In this document: positions 36,861-47,086 of the stretch, in pieces
Layout: the number at the start of each line of letters is the position of its first letter
Position numbering within the stretch: position 1 is the first letter of the stretch
Assembly (NCBI GenBank): GCA_008973525.1
Contig: WACJ01000074.1
Location: forward strand, 310,001-374,000
DNA: 64,000 bases
Origin: Stenopsyche tienmushanensis
Taxonomy: Eukaryota > Arthropoda > Insecta > Trichoptera > Stenopsychidae
Reading direction: 5' to 3'
Notes under the pieces: generated by a model
What the model saw: the letters and a program-made list of their open reading frames with translations, nothing else
What the model was told of the DNA's origin: nothing
Database searches by the model: none
Made by a program: the position numbers and the translations under genes

Positions 36861-39800
36861 TGAAAATGGGTTCAATGGATCCTTCGCATGATCTCATGCT
36901 AACGGGACTGCGTGCAATTTGGACACTCCAAAACGAACTTTCCACCGAGGGTGTTCGTTATTTATTCGAGACCATCGATAAACAAGCTGCGAAGATCAAC
37001 GACTTGGAAGATAGGGTCGATAAATTGACGAAAATTCTCTCTGAAGATGGATGGGAAATTACAATGATCAATTCAGCGTTGGGATCACCAGAGCCTGGTG
37101 AAGATGCTTTCTCCAAAACGGATGCCATGACGACTCAGACTTCAGATCAATCAGCCAAGGATCAAAAGGGCGATGAAAAAAATGGTATCGAAGAAACATC
37201 AAAAAATAAAAGCCATGGTGATACAATCTGTAAGTATTCTTATTTTCCCATCTATAGCACATCATAAACATATCAATACCAATCGACGATCTTTCATGAA
37301 TTTCTTTCGGTATTTTAATATTATCAGATGTTAAGAGCGATAAACGCATTATTCAACATTGACATTAAGAAGTTATGATGGCCGATACCATTGACATTTT
37401 AAGCTATATTATCTAAAACTTTGGCCATGCATACAACCTGCAATATAATATGTCTGTCATTTTGTTATTCATTAAGATTTGGCGCAATTTGTGATATCAA
37501 TAACATGGATATAGATCATTCCTAGCTAAGATATATTGTAGCAACAGTTATCAAAACGACATGCGCTCTAGATATATCGATCATTGTTTTATCATCAAAA
37601 TAACAATCAGTGTTTTTTGAAGCTATTCAAACATCCAAAACTACAAATAAAAACAAATAGCAGCAAATTCATCAAATCCACCAATAATTTGGAGCAACAA
37701 TTATATCAAAAAAGGATAATTGTCTGATCATTTCAAAACTAATAGTTAAACATAGACCAAGCTATTACGTTTAAAATTCCTATAAACAAGTTTAAGATGT
37801 GCACGATTTAAAGATGAAAGAGGGCTGCATTGGAGTAGTATTTAAACACACTTGGAATTAAACATGAAAGAGTATGAGAATAATGCAGGATATAAACGAG
37901 TGACTATTTTTTTGTCTTATCCATAAAATATATTAAAAATCATTTGTACGTCTAGTATAGAATATGTCTATTGAATCTTTTATTTATAAAAAAGAATAAT
38001 TCCATGCATAACATAAAACTTTTATTTACAGTAAGACAAAATTCAAACAGTATTTTTAAATTAGCTCCAGAAATGAGCGAAGAAGAGGCGAGTTAAATTG
38101 TTTTAATTAGATGAAAAATCGATTTTTTATTAACGCCGAATTAAGTAGTAATTGGGAAAACTATTTATTTTTTTAGAAAGAATTCATATTGTTTATACAA
38201 GAGCTAGGAACCAAGATTGAAAATCGTCACATGTTCGTAGCGGCTTCAAAGGGTTATGCGAATGCTGTACGATTGTTAATATCTAAAGGTAATATCTTCT
38301 TTGCAAGAGAGATAATTTTATGCCACAGTTGTAGATATGGTAAATAAAAACCACGGGATATATTATTATATTTCATAATCAATGCAAATATTTTAATAGG
38401 TTGTAACAAAAATGCCGTCGACGTATTGAAACGCAATGTTATGAAGGTGGCTCTAATGGAGGGTCATGCAGACGTCGTACAAGTCTTGCTGGAAGAAAAT
38501 GCCACAACAGAATCTACATACAAGCAAGGAAACAGCGATATAAAGTGCAGTATAATGCATTTGGCTGCATCAGTATGGAAACCTTGAAGTTGTAAGCAAA
38601 AACATTTAAATATAACAATTAATATTATTGAGAGTATATTTAGTAAATTATAAGTTTTTCTATTGAGAAAACTCTTATATATATAAACCCTATATATAAT
38701 TAATGCATCAATTATTATCCCAGTAATTTTAAATCTCATTTCAGATTATTGTTCTACAATTATTCGGGTTGTCACTTGAAGACAAGGATGCCTTTGAAAA
38801 GACTCCTATGCATTACGCAGCCCGTGATGGTCAATATAGAATTATAGATTATCTAATTGATGAAGGTAACGTCTAATATAATAAATCCGGCTTTCACATA
38901 TCTGATCAATATGCACAAATTACAAAATTATCTCCTTTTGTGAGGAGATAATAAAACTTCCCACAATCAAAATGTATGTCCAAATATGTAAATCAATTTG
39001 ACAATAAATTCAATCATCCCCCTTTTTACGGGGGATTTTTATTTTAACTATTGGCCACCTGACTAGTACTTATTTACAGATTAAATACTCCTTTAACAGC
39101 AAGCTGATACTCAGATTATCTATTATTCATTGCTACTTTTACAAATCATGGCTTGCTTGTTACTCGCTCTCTCTTACATAGTCGACCCTACCCAGCAATA
39201 TAGAGCATGATGAACCTTACTGGTTCGAGCCAAGAAGCTTTAGGAGCAGAACAAGGACAAGAAGGCTATGAAAAACTTCACTTAGCAATGTTAATAGCAT
39301 TGTCTTCCGTTGCCTTCTATATCGTTTGGAAAAGAGGGACTGGACTCTTTGCATTTCCAGAAAGCCCTTTCAAGTAGAATCAAAAAGGTCGTCTAGAGTA
39401 GTTTTCCACTCTCCCAAAGAAAACTACTCAGTCTTTACAAATCTCCCACAATCCCTATCAAGACAGTCGCGAAAGCGTTCGTCAATACGTTCATACAGGA
39501 TACCCGCTGGGTGGGCGTTTGAAATGAAACTCGGAGGTCATGCTACCTTCAATATCGAGCGAATGAGGAGGTGAACGTATGATACAGACGAGATAAATGT
39601 AACCCCTTTCTGTGAATGGATATTAAAGAGACCTATATTTCTGGCTATTTGTGGCTGCACTATGATGAAGATGATGATATAACAAATACATTTTCTACCA
39701 TCGATGAACCAGTTCTAACAATATTACTCAAATATCAAGATTTTAATACTATTTAAACTAAACTAATGCTACTATTTTATCATTACATTGTTATGCCACA

Positions 39801-40589
39801 TTAAATAGATTTTACGATGCATTCGATATTATATAAAGCTTAAAATTTGAAAATCTAATTTCAGGTTGTAATTTGAACGCTGTCGATAGGGACCAAAAAA
39901 CTCCATTGCATATTGCATCCGAAGCTGGCCAAATAGAAGCGGTACAGAAATTGTTAGAACGAGGAGCTGATGCAGAAGCAGTCACAGAAAATTCGCTATG
40001 GACTCCATTACACTTCGCTGCTCAAAGTGGACACTTGAAAGTTGTACGTATTTTAACTATCTGGCATACAATTCAGCTAAATTACCTGAACAATTTTTCG
40101 GTAATACAAATTATTTTAAAATGAGTTATAATAATACATTATATATATTTATAGGTAGAATTATTGCTACAAGAAAATGCAAAAATAGATCCGTTAAACG
40201 AATTCGGTCGAACACCCTTGCGTTTAGCCGTAACTTCTTTCCGTTCAGATGTTGTTGAAAAACTACTCAATGCAGGAGCTGATCCTGATTTAGCAGATAC
40301 AAAAGGTTTACATTACTTTTATATACATCGCATATGTATAGTCGCACTTCATTTTTATCATAAATAGACAAAATGCACTGCATGTATTAAAGAAAAAATA
40401 GAAACATTCTGATATTTTTCTGCATACTAAAATGAATCAATTACATACATTTGATTTTATAACGCCCACAAGACTAATGGTATATTCAAGCAAACAAAGA
40501 TAACTCATTGAAACATATTTTTTACAGGAACGACGCCTAAGCAACAAGCAAAAATCAATGGTTTCCATAAAAGGTTTTTTAAATTTTAA
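36861..40589 (+). CDS. Coiled-coil plus ankyrin-repeat protein, eight exons, one frameshift
   Basis: Exons: 36,861-37,229 (ATG 36,866), 38,032-38,091, 38,181-38,288, 38,400-38,591, 38,745-38,865, 39,865-40,043, 40,155-40,305 and 40,528-40,589 (stop TAA). All junctions are GT-AG and phases join correctly. The donor after 40,305 (GTTTAC) is weak, and at exon 3 the downstream of two tandem AGs is needed to keep frame. The product would be about 411 residues. Residues 33-58 look like a short coiled coil (ETIDKQAAKINDLEDRVDKL). A charged Ser/Lys/Glu-rich linker follows, then about seven ankyrin units (for example TPLHIASEAGQIEAVQKLLE, TPLHFAAQSGHLKV, TPLRLAVTSFRSDVVEKLL). Ankyrin repeats bind proteins; the partner is unknown. 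In exon 4 one extra base near 38,568-38,573 breaks the reading frame inside a repeat (HLAA, then YGNLEV one frame over). Exons on either side stay in phase, so this is a recent lesion or a base error. The ATG at 36,797 upstream adds a hydrophobic leader but lies before a good acceptor (TTCTATTTTTCATAG). Family not identified. Confidence 0.8.
39333..39690 (+). mobile_element. Retrotransposon-like repeat in an ankyrin-gene intron
   Basis: This is homologous to 49,497-49,860 in the same orientation: CCAGAAAGCCCTTTC, AAAAAGGTCGTCTAGAGTAG, ATATCGAGCGAATGAGGAGG, TGTGAATGGATATT and GGCTGCACTATGATGA. Both copies end in a GATGATGAT simple tail, as many LINE 3' ends do. No reverse-transcriptase motif is left. 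It lies in the 1-kb intron between exons 5 and 6, on the sense strand. Confidence 0.6.
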
Positions 40590-41072
40590 ATGGCTATTCA
40601 AAAAGTCAACAATGTTTTATCTTAGTAATGAAATATATATAGAGCAATCCTAATGTTTCCGCTGCTTAAATTACACGTTAAGCAAGTATACGTTGAAACA
40701 AAATGCGTCAGCTTTTTTAAATGATATCAAATATGTATGTAAAAGTAAATTTATTTATTTTCTTAATATTATTCCTAGAATCAAATAGTCAATTTACAGT
40801 TGTATAGAGCTACACCTAAATAATGGAATAAAAGTTATATGAAACATTTTTGAAGCATTTTGTAAAGTCCTGATCCTTTTTCCACCATCCTCGATAACAA
40901 TTTTGATTCAAAATCTCTCATAATTGCTATATGTACCTCATTTTTTCTTGCATTACAAATTGCGTAACAATTAACAGATTACAATGATATGGTATAAAAA
41001 AGTAAGGTATACTCATTTAATATGAAAAATAATGCTTTTAACTACATTTTAACTACTCTGGGTTAAGAAACA
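40590..41072. other. 3' flank of the ankyrin gene
   Basis: AT-rich 3' untranslated or flanking DNA. AATAAA in GGAATAAAAGTTATATG near 40,825 is the likely polyadenylation signal. No further gene is visible before the mariner. Confidence 0.4.
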
Positions 41073-42349
41073 TTTAGGTTGGGGAATAGTTTGTAGCGTT
41101 TTTATCAAAAACTTTTATTTAAACAAAAATCAATAGTTTTAACATATATACAATAAATTAATTGATTATGTATTTGCCTGTTGCTGTTTACTACCTCCTC
41201 CCACCTCTCGACCAATTTGTTGATGTCGTTCCGCCAAAAATCACCCAGTCTGGTATCGAAGAATTTATTGAGCCAGTTTTTAAGGCCGTCTTCATTGCTG
41301 AAGATACCGCCTCTCATATGATTCGACAGGGAGCGGAAAGGATGGTAATCCATCGGTGCAAGGTCTAGAGAATATGGCGTATGCTGAAGGACCTCCCATT
41401 CGAGCTCTTGAAATGCGGCTTTGACGACTTGTGCAACATGGGGTCTGGCATTGTCGTGAAAGAATACGGTCTGACCTTGTTGACGGGATATTTTCAGTTG
41501 AATAGCCTCTTTCACGCGGTATAGCTGAGCTATGTAGAGCTCCTTGTTGACCGTGGCATTCCTTTCGAGCATTTCCCAATGCACTATGCCCTCCCAGTTC
41601 CGCCAAACGCAGATCATGGTCTTCTTTGGATGGATGGAGGTCAGACTTGACTCTTGGCTTTGGCGTATCTCTTGGAGCCACCCATTTCTTTCTTTGCTTC
41701 ATGTTTATGTATAGGCATCATTTCTCATCACGTTTCGGTACAAAAAGCACTGTTTATGAGTTGACAAGCAATTTGAAGGCGATTTTCTTTGTTGTTTTCG
41801 TTAAGTTTCGTGAGGCACCCAGGCTCCAAATTTTTCGACAAATCCCATTGAATGAAGATGATTGATAATCGTTTTATGATCGCAATTCATTTTTTCGGCC
41901 AATTCACGACTTGTTCGGCGATTGTTTTCCTTCAAAAGTACTTTAAAACGCTCTTCGTCGAATTCACAAGGTCTTCCGCTACGGGGCGTATCGTCAACAT
42001 CAAAATCGCCATTTTTGAACTTTGCAAACCATTTCCGTGCTGTAGACTCACCTATGACACCTTCTCCATATACATTGCAAATGTCCCGGGCTGCTTCAGC
42101 AGCTTTTTGACCTCGATGAAAAGCGAAGAAGAGTAGATGTCGAAAATGTTGCTTTTTACCTCCTGGATATTCCATTTTTAAGACTCAAAGGTAATAAAAA
42201 AATAATTATTCAAAAAGATGATTTAACACAGATTTGTAGAATAGAAAGAGCTCTATCGAATGAATATTATGCACTTTGTCAAAAAGCAAAAAAAATGCTT
42301 TAAAACAAAATAATATAAAAACGCTACGAACTTATTCCCCAACCTGATA
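41073..42349 (-). mobile_element. Full-length mariner, inactivated
   Basis: Both terminal repeats are present: TTAGGTTGGGGAATAGTTTG at 41,073 and the inverted TCAGGTTGGGGAATAAGTTC ending at 42,347, with TA on each side. The minus strand encodes a typical D,D34D mariner transposase from ATG at 42,175 (MEYPGGKKQHFRHLLFFAFH). The helix-turn-helix region has GVIGESTARKWFAKFKNGDF and GRPCEFDEERFKVLLKE. WVPHE lies near 41,805 and the first Asp at 41,727-41,729. HDNARPHVAQ holds the second Asp (41,453-41,455) and MDYH the third (41,348-41,350). It is broken by a frameshift just after WVPHE, a short deletion before the first Asp, a TGA replacing the Trp after D-E-K (41,718-41,720), and a frameshift near 41,630. 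The C-terminal half is an open frame of 170 codons (41,105-41,617). It cannot make transposase but keeps both ends. Confidence 0.93.
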
Positions 42350-43290
42350 TTTATTCAATATGACAACTGTCATTTTACATGCTGACTTAAAATTAGGTCT
42401 CAAGCATACCAAAAACAGCCATTAATTACATTTGTGAATCTCGTACAAGGGATAATTTTACTGCATCAAAATAAGTCATTTAAAAACTCTTGATTTAAAA
42501 TTTATTTATAAATGTTTAAATCTAAAAATTTCATTAGATTAAAGCGTTTTTAATAATTATTCATAGGAAAAGATTACATCTTTATCATCCATATTGCAAG
42601 TTTAAATTCTATTTAAGAATGATTACAAGCTAAAAAACATTTCTTGCATCCAGAATGATATTTGGACATTATATTTGATTTACATTATTTATCAAATCGA
42701 TTTTAAATACCACAAATAAAAATGGAATTTTAACTTTTAGCACACAACAATATATACACATTGCAAATAGATCACTAATGATATATATTAAACAACATTT
42801 TATTCCAGTCGACGCTATTAAACTACCCACGATGGTAATATTTATAATATAAGTAAATATATGATTTAAAATAAACATAACATCGACAAATTATTAATTT
42901 ATTCTCAATTATAAAAATATTTTGATTTAGTAATTTTATTCCGCCTTTAAAATCATAATATCAAAAATTTTAGAATTTTGAGATTTAATCTTAAAAACTG
43001 AATGAATATGAAATGTTAATAAACTAGATTTATTTGTATTTTTATTTATACATTTTAATCGAAAAGAAAAATTCCGAATGCAAATTAATGAAATTAAGCC
43101 GCCGTTTTTATTGATATTATTGTTTATATTGCATAAACGGAGAAAATATATATATATATTTATTAATTTCAATTTTTAAAATCGTCAATATGTTTAATGT
43201 GTACAACAGATCATTTTATATTTGAGTAATAATGTATTTTAGAATTATAACGATTATTTTAACAAATTAAGCTAATGGTCGTATATTGAG
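42350..43290. other. AT-rich upstream region of the snoRNA host gene
   Basis: Very AT-rich, with minus open frames of 69 and 78 codons of low-complexity composition (Ile, Asn and Lys rich) that I do not consider genes. The immediate 60 bp upstream of the host gene show no TATA box at the usual distance, as expected of TOP-type promoters. Confidence 0.4.
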
Positions 43291-44142
43291 CTTTTAGGGC
43301 AGGAAATATGTTTAATGGCAGCCCCGACTCAAGGTACCTCGAAACCATCGAATGCTCTGCCATTCCAACCATGGCTCTGTGTTGGTACACTTCGGGTCTT
43401 AAATGGCTTTTCGCAACGTGAGTATTTAATTTTGTATTATTATATTAATGTAGCTTTTCTATATTTGTGCTTAAATTTTCGTGCTTACAACAACATTTTC
43501 GGCATCTTTTAAATGCTATTTCCAAGATTATTTTTGTAAAACGTTAAGAATCGACCGTTATTTTTAATTACCGATTATAACCTGTATTTACCGGCTTACC
43601 ATATTCATTTTTGTTTAAATTACTATATTTTAGAGAATTACATGCAATAATTGTATAACCGCGTGTCGATTTGAGGTTATGTTTTTCACACCACGTGTTT
43701 GTAATTTGCTCGACTTCCTAAACAAGCCGTGTACGTTTTAAATTATGTGTAATAACATTTCTATGGTTCCATAACCTTTGGTAATCATAATGCAACACAG
43801 CATTCATTTGAATTGTTTGATGCAGTTCAAATAAACCTAACCTAAAATTAATTCCAAGTTCTTCATTTAGACTGGTATAGAATAGTAATGATTATATGAA
43901 AGCATGGATTTGCTATTTAAATTTTCTATAATTTTTAATTTTTTTTCAGATGCGATATGGCCTTGCTGACTATCATATGCCTTAAAACCACGTGTATTTG
44001 AAAAAGAAGAGGATGCTGATGCATTTCCAACAATTAAAATGGTTGGTATATTTAGTTTACTGTTAATTATTAGTATATAATAAATATGCAATTGATGCAT
44101 TAGTTATACTTTAATGTTAATGCTTTTGTTGAAAAAAATCTC

Positions 44143-44220
44143 TTAACCTGTTAAATGCCAACGTTTCACCGGCGAGTCGCATTTGTACGCGCTCATTACG
44201 CCCTGGCAGTTAAAGGTTAA
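44143..44220. mobile_element. 78-bp TTAA micro-MITE in intron 2
   Basis: TTAACCTGTTAAATGCCA at the left and, inverted at the right, TTAACCTTTAACTGCCAG form imperfect inverted ends bounded by TTAA. The ends resemble the MITE at 9566-10,010 (TTAACCTGTTAAG). It sits in the host-gene intron upstream of the first U31 and is absent from the matching position in intron 3. Confidence 0.6.
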
Positions 44221-44255
44221 GTTAATAATAATTCATTATAATTGTTCAAAAATAT

Positions 44256-44322
44256 AATTTCCATGATGTTAAAAATACCGCCCCAGTCTGAGGATATTGA
44301 TGATCGGTTTTATCTGAATTGA
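44256..44322 (+). ncRNA. U31 (SNORD31): Box C/D snoRNA U31, copy 1
   Basis: Box C ATGATGT (44,263-44,269), D' CTGA (44,288-44,291), C' TGATGA (44,298-44,303) and D CTGA (44,314-44,317), with AATT/AATT terminal pairing. The guide directly before D', TACCGCCCCAGT, is identical to that of vertebrate U31 and complements ACTGGGGCGGTA in large-subunit rRNA. U31 directs 2'-O-methylation of a G there. It ends about 75 nt before the intron 2 acceptor, the usual spacing for intronic C/D snoRNAs. Confidence 0.92.
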
Positions 44323-44499
44323 ATGCATTATTATAGCTGTTAATACTGACCTATTGCCTTTCTATATTCATGATCGTAATTGTGTATTTCAGATTGATTC
44401 CTGAAAATTCGGCAAATTACGTTGGCCTAAATGTGGATATTCTGTTGGCTGATAGCCGTTAAAATGGTTAGTACTGCATTATAATAATTTTAAAACTAT

Positions 44500-44566
44500 G
44501 ATTTCCATGATGCTAAACATACCGCCCCAGTCTGAGGATATTGATGATCGGTTTTATCTGAATTTG
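44500..44566 (+). ncRNA. U31 (SNORD31): Box C/D snoRNA U31, copy 2
   Basis: Box C ATGATGC (44,507-44,513), D' CTGA (44,532-44,535), D CTGA (44,558-44,561). The guide TACCGCCCCAGT is unchanged, and the segment from D' to D is identical to copy 1. Differences from copy 1 are confined to the box C tail and the linker (CTAAACA against TTAAAAA), so selection on the guide is plausible. It lies in intron 3, about 70 nt before the acceptor. Confidence 0.9.
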
Positions 44567-44739
44567 TTGTTACGTTGTTAAATGTATTATTAATCATTGC
44601 CTTTTTAAATTTACGATTAAAATTGTTTATTTCAGATTGCCTCCTGAATGTTTGGCAAATTATCGACATCAGCAAAGCAACGGACAAGCTGTTAAACATG
44701 GTTAGTATGATGTCTAGTAATTTTATTATTTATTTTAAA

Positions 44740-44808
44740 TCGTATGATGATTGTTTAATACAAGCATATGCCTGAAGTCTCATGTTGATACAATAACTTC
44801 CTGATAAG
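44740..44808 (+). ncRNA. U27 (SNORD27): Box C/D snoRNA U27
   Basis: Box C ATGATGA (44,744-44,750), D' CTGA (44,772-44,775), C'-like TTGATAC, D CTGA (44,801-44,804). The guide before D', ACAAGCATATGC, shares ACAAGCATATG with vertebrate U27 and complements CATATGCTTGT near the 5' end of 18S rRNA. U27 guides 2'-O-methylation of an A there. The last guide base differs (C for G). It lies in intron 4, about 65 nt before the acceptor. The terminal stem is weak. Confidence 0.85.
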
Positions 44809-44989
44809 TGCATAAGCTAACGTATATTTTTGTTTTATTGGCATTTGTATTAATAGGTTTTTTTGTTCATAGGTTTGATTGAGAGTTCGGTATGAAGATC
44901 CTGCCGGTGTGAAATATCTCCATTCAAGTATCAGGTAATTCATTTTTCTTTCAATTTTGACCATGATTCATGTAGCTCTTGTACAGAAC

Positions 44990-45084
44990 ACAATGATTAT
45001 GGACCCCATCGAATATAAGCCGGCCTTCATTGTTCTTCATTAACTATGAATGGTGGCTATGCGGTGGGTACATTATCTGAGAAA
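44990..45084 (+). ncRNA. Candidate box C/D snoRNA, intron 5
   Basis: Box C-like ATGATTA (44,993-44,999) and D CTGA (45,077-45,080) enclose about 80 nt containing ATAAGCCGGCC and GGTGGCTATGCGGTGGG. No clear D'/C' pair is seen. The guide before D (GGTGGGTACATTAT) has no rRNA target that I recognise. Position in the intron and the pattern of one snoRNA per intron support it. Confidence 0.5.
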
Positions 45085-45298
45085 TTATGTATGGCATCAA
45101 CTTGTCTTGTTGTTGCCTAAGGGCTTCTCTGACATACAATTTTTTAATAACGTAATTTGATGTTTACAAAAATATAAAACTAATATATTGCATTATGTTT
45201 TCAGAAGCTGTACAAGTATAAGCAGTACAAGATCCACAGAATGCTTCTTGACAAAGGTGAGATTTTATTTTCAATATTGTTAATTTACTACTTAATAT

Positions 45299-45374
45299 TT
45301 ACATGATGATCGAAAAGTTATCCCTGGCTTACAAAATCGTGGGGAAAAAAAACTATGGTAACCAACTGAGAAAA
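45299..45374 (+). ncRNA. Box C/D snoRNA, intron 6
   Basis: Box C ATGATGA (45,303-45,309) and D CTGA (45,366-45,369), about 70 nt before the intron 6 acceptor. AGTTATCCCTGG near the 5' end complements CCAGGGATAACT, the highly conserved large-subunit rRNA sequence near the peptidyl-transferase centre, and could guide methylation if CTTA acts as a degenerate D' box. I do not assign a vertebrate name. Confidence 0.7.
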
Positions 45375-45520
45375 TCGTGTTAATAAATATTTTATTTATT
45401 ATTAATTCAAGATTTTAATATTTATTTTTGTTTCGTTGCAGATGTGAAGAATTTATTCGGATCAAGACTTATAAATTTTATGGCGATGTTGTAAATAAAT
45501 AAAAATTTGTTTTAAAAATG

Positions 45521-46589
45521 TTCTATTATTATCCTGATTTTTACAAACCCCTGTATTTTAAACGTGGTACAAGTTCAAAATAGTTCCTATTAACACATTC
45601 TGTGCATTTATTCAAATCTAAAGTATGGTTTATAGTTATGTATAAATCATAGAACATAAAAATTAGTTCTAAATATCCTGGCAGTGTTTGTCGAGATATT
45701 CATTGAAAGGGAAACATTGCGAAACTTACATGTGGCTGTGACATACACCCGATACTTCTTGTAAACAATGCATCAATTCTTTAATTAGTGAGTTAATTTT
45801 GAATTGGTGTAAACATAGATGCTGTATTTATTGGTACACTGCTTATTGTCCACACAAATCCACTTTCATGACCATGCAGCGGGAGTCACTCCTGTAAATC
45901 AATAAATAAACCTTAACACACTAAAGCCCAAATAATTTACAGCAAGACTGCTTTGTAGTTATCAATGTTTTTTATTCAATTAAAGTGAATTCAATTAAAA
46001 AATAGGTATTACAAAGAAACATTTTTGTTTTTTTTGATGAGAAAAAGTTTTGGTCCATGATTACAACCAAAATTATAAAATGGCTTATAAAAACCTTTTG
46101 TCTATAATGAATAAACAACTTGTAAAATGTGAAAATAATGTTATATACAATTTATTTAAATATCATATGCTAATCTAAATTTAATAAATATGAATTTTGG
46201 TTTTGATAAAATTATGAATTATATATTTATCATCAAATATATAATTTAATTTCCTCATTGCTATGTATAGTCTATCAATACAGACGAGTATTATTGTCTG
46301 TATACGGTCATATTAAGATGGCATATTCTTATTAATTCTAGATGCGTATTGTTTATCAATATTATGCCCTGTTTATCTATATTTCTTAAAAGCTAAAATA
46401 TTTTTGAATTCTGAATCTATTGATTATTTTGATATAAATATCGTGATAAAACCATCAGCATTTATCATCATCTCACTGATGATGAACTATTCAACATGAA
46501 ACATTAATTGTATCTTATTTTGCTATTGAATATTATAACCTCTGAAGTAAAGATTAATTTAAGTTAAATGCTCATATTCATTTTATAAA
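45521..46589. other. Downstream of the snoRNA host gene
   Basis: AT-rich. 45,840-45,920 contains CATGCAGCGGGAGTCACTCC followed by AATAAATAAACC and could be a small untranslated 3' end. Nothing else was recognised. Confidence 0.35.
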
Positions 46590-46672
46590 TATATTTATTT
46601 TATTATAAGTTACAAATGTAGATTCTCTTTATGGTGCCAACCCTATATGGAAAATTTTATGCTACCACAATA

Positions 46673-47086
46673 CTAAAAAATGTACATACATCCCTGGGTT
46701 GTATGCAGAAGTTTATATTTGATAAAAATTTCTAAATTATGCCGGTATAACATTTTTGTAGGTTTTATTCCTGTTATACTTATTTTTGAATAACAACATA
46801 CTGCAAAGAGGGACAGAATAATTAATCTGACATTTTCCACCGTATTATCTTGGGTAGCCATTCTAATCCTTCTTGGGTCTACATACACAATGCATATATC
46901 CCTTTGGAATTCAGAAGCGTATCTAATCTCGGGGTAAAAGAATTTAAAAAGGTTTCTTTGCTTACAGAATGTTACATTTGAAAGATGTGCAAGTCTGTAA
47001 TATTGACATTTAATACCTTCTGCTTTGGTAATATATGGACCAGAAGCTTCTAACCAGGGCGCTATAAGATAACAATGACTTCCCAT
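46673..47086 (-). CDS. Possible coding exon, unknown protein
   Basis: This is a 137-codon open frame from ATG at 47,086 to a stop at 46,673, long for such AT-rich DNA, and AATAAA occurs on the minus strand about 70 bases past the stop. Residues are mixed with no low complexity (for example YYRLAHLSNVTFCKQRNLFK, EFQRDICIVYVDPRRIRM). A moderately hydrophobic stretch (VRLIILSLFAVCCYSKISI) lies near residue 90. I recognise no domain. A CTGTCCCTCTTTGCAG sequence inside looks like a 3' splice acceptor, so only the distal part might be coding. It converges on the snoRNA host gene with about 1.1 kb between the ends. Confidence 0.4.
   Translation of the reverse strand: MGSHCYLIAPWLEASGPYITKAEGIKCQYYRLAHLSNVTFCKQRNLFKFFYPEIRYASEFQRDICIVYVDPRRIRMATQDNTVENVRLIILSLFAVCCYSKISITGIKPTKMLYRHNLEIFIKYKLLHTTQGCMYIF

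Larger units (their letters stand above)
43291..45520 (+). ncRNA. UHG/SNHG1-type snoRNA host gene, seven exons
   Basis: The inferred start, CTTTTAGGG at 43,291, is a 5'TOP-like pyrimidine start. Exons: 43,291-43,417, 43,950-44,041, 44,393-44,466, 44,636-44,700, 44,873-44,934, 45,205-45,256 and 45,442 to about 45,520. All introns are GT-AG. The last exon has overlapping AATAAA signals (45,494-45,503). Introns 2 to 6 each carry one box C/D snoRNA: U31, U31, U27 and two unassigned. Introns of this kind release snoRNAs by exonuclease trimming after splicing. Exons are short, stop-rich and lack a conserved reading frame; the 34-codon start in exon 1 (MAAPTQGTSKPSNALPFQ) does not continue. U27 and U31 share one host, UHG, in vertebrates, so the grouping is ancient. 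Exons 3 and 4 resemble each other, showing that an exon-intron-snoRNA unit was duplicated. Intron 1 has no C/D box pair that I can find. Confidence 0.85.

Noticed and set aside
36797..36865. Upstream ATG giving a hydrophobic leader on the ankyrin protein
   Set aside because: A strong polypyrimidine tract and AG (36,859-36,860) separate it from the ATG at 36,866, so the leader is more likely intron.
41162..42136. Plus-strand frames of 62-94 codons over the mariner
   Set aside because: They are antisense shadows of the mariner transposase.
43315..43512. 65-codon frame beginning MAAPTQGTSK in exon 1 of the snoRNA host
   Set aside because: It reads through the exon 1 donor into the intron. After splicing it ends quickly, and the other exons are full of stops.
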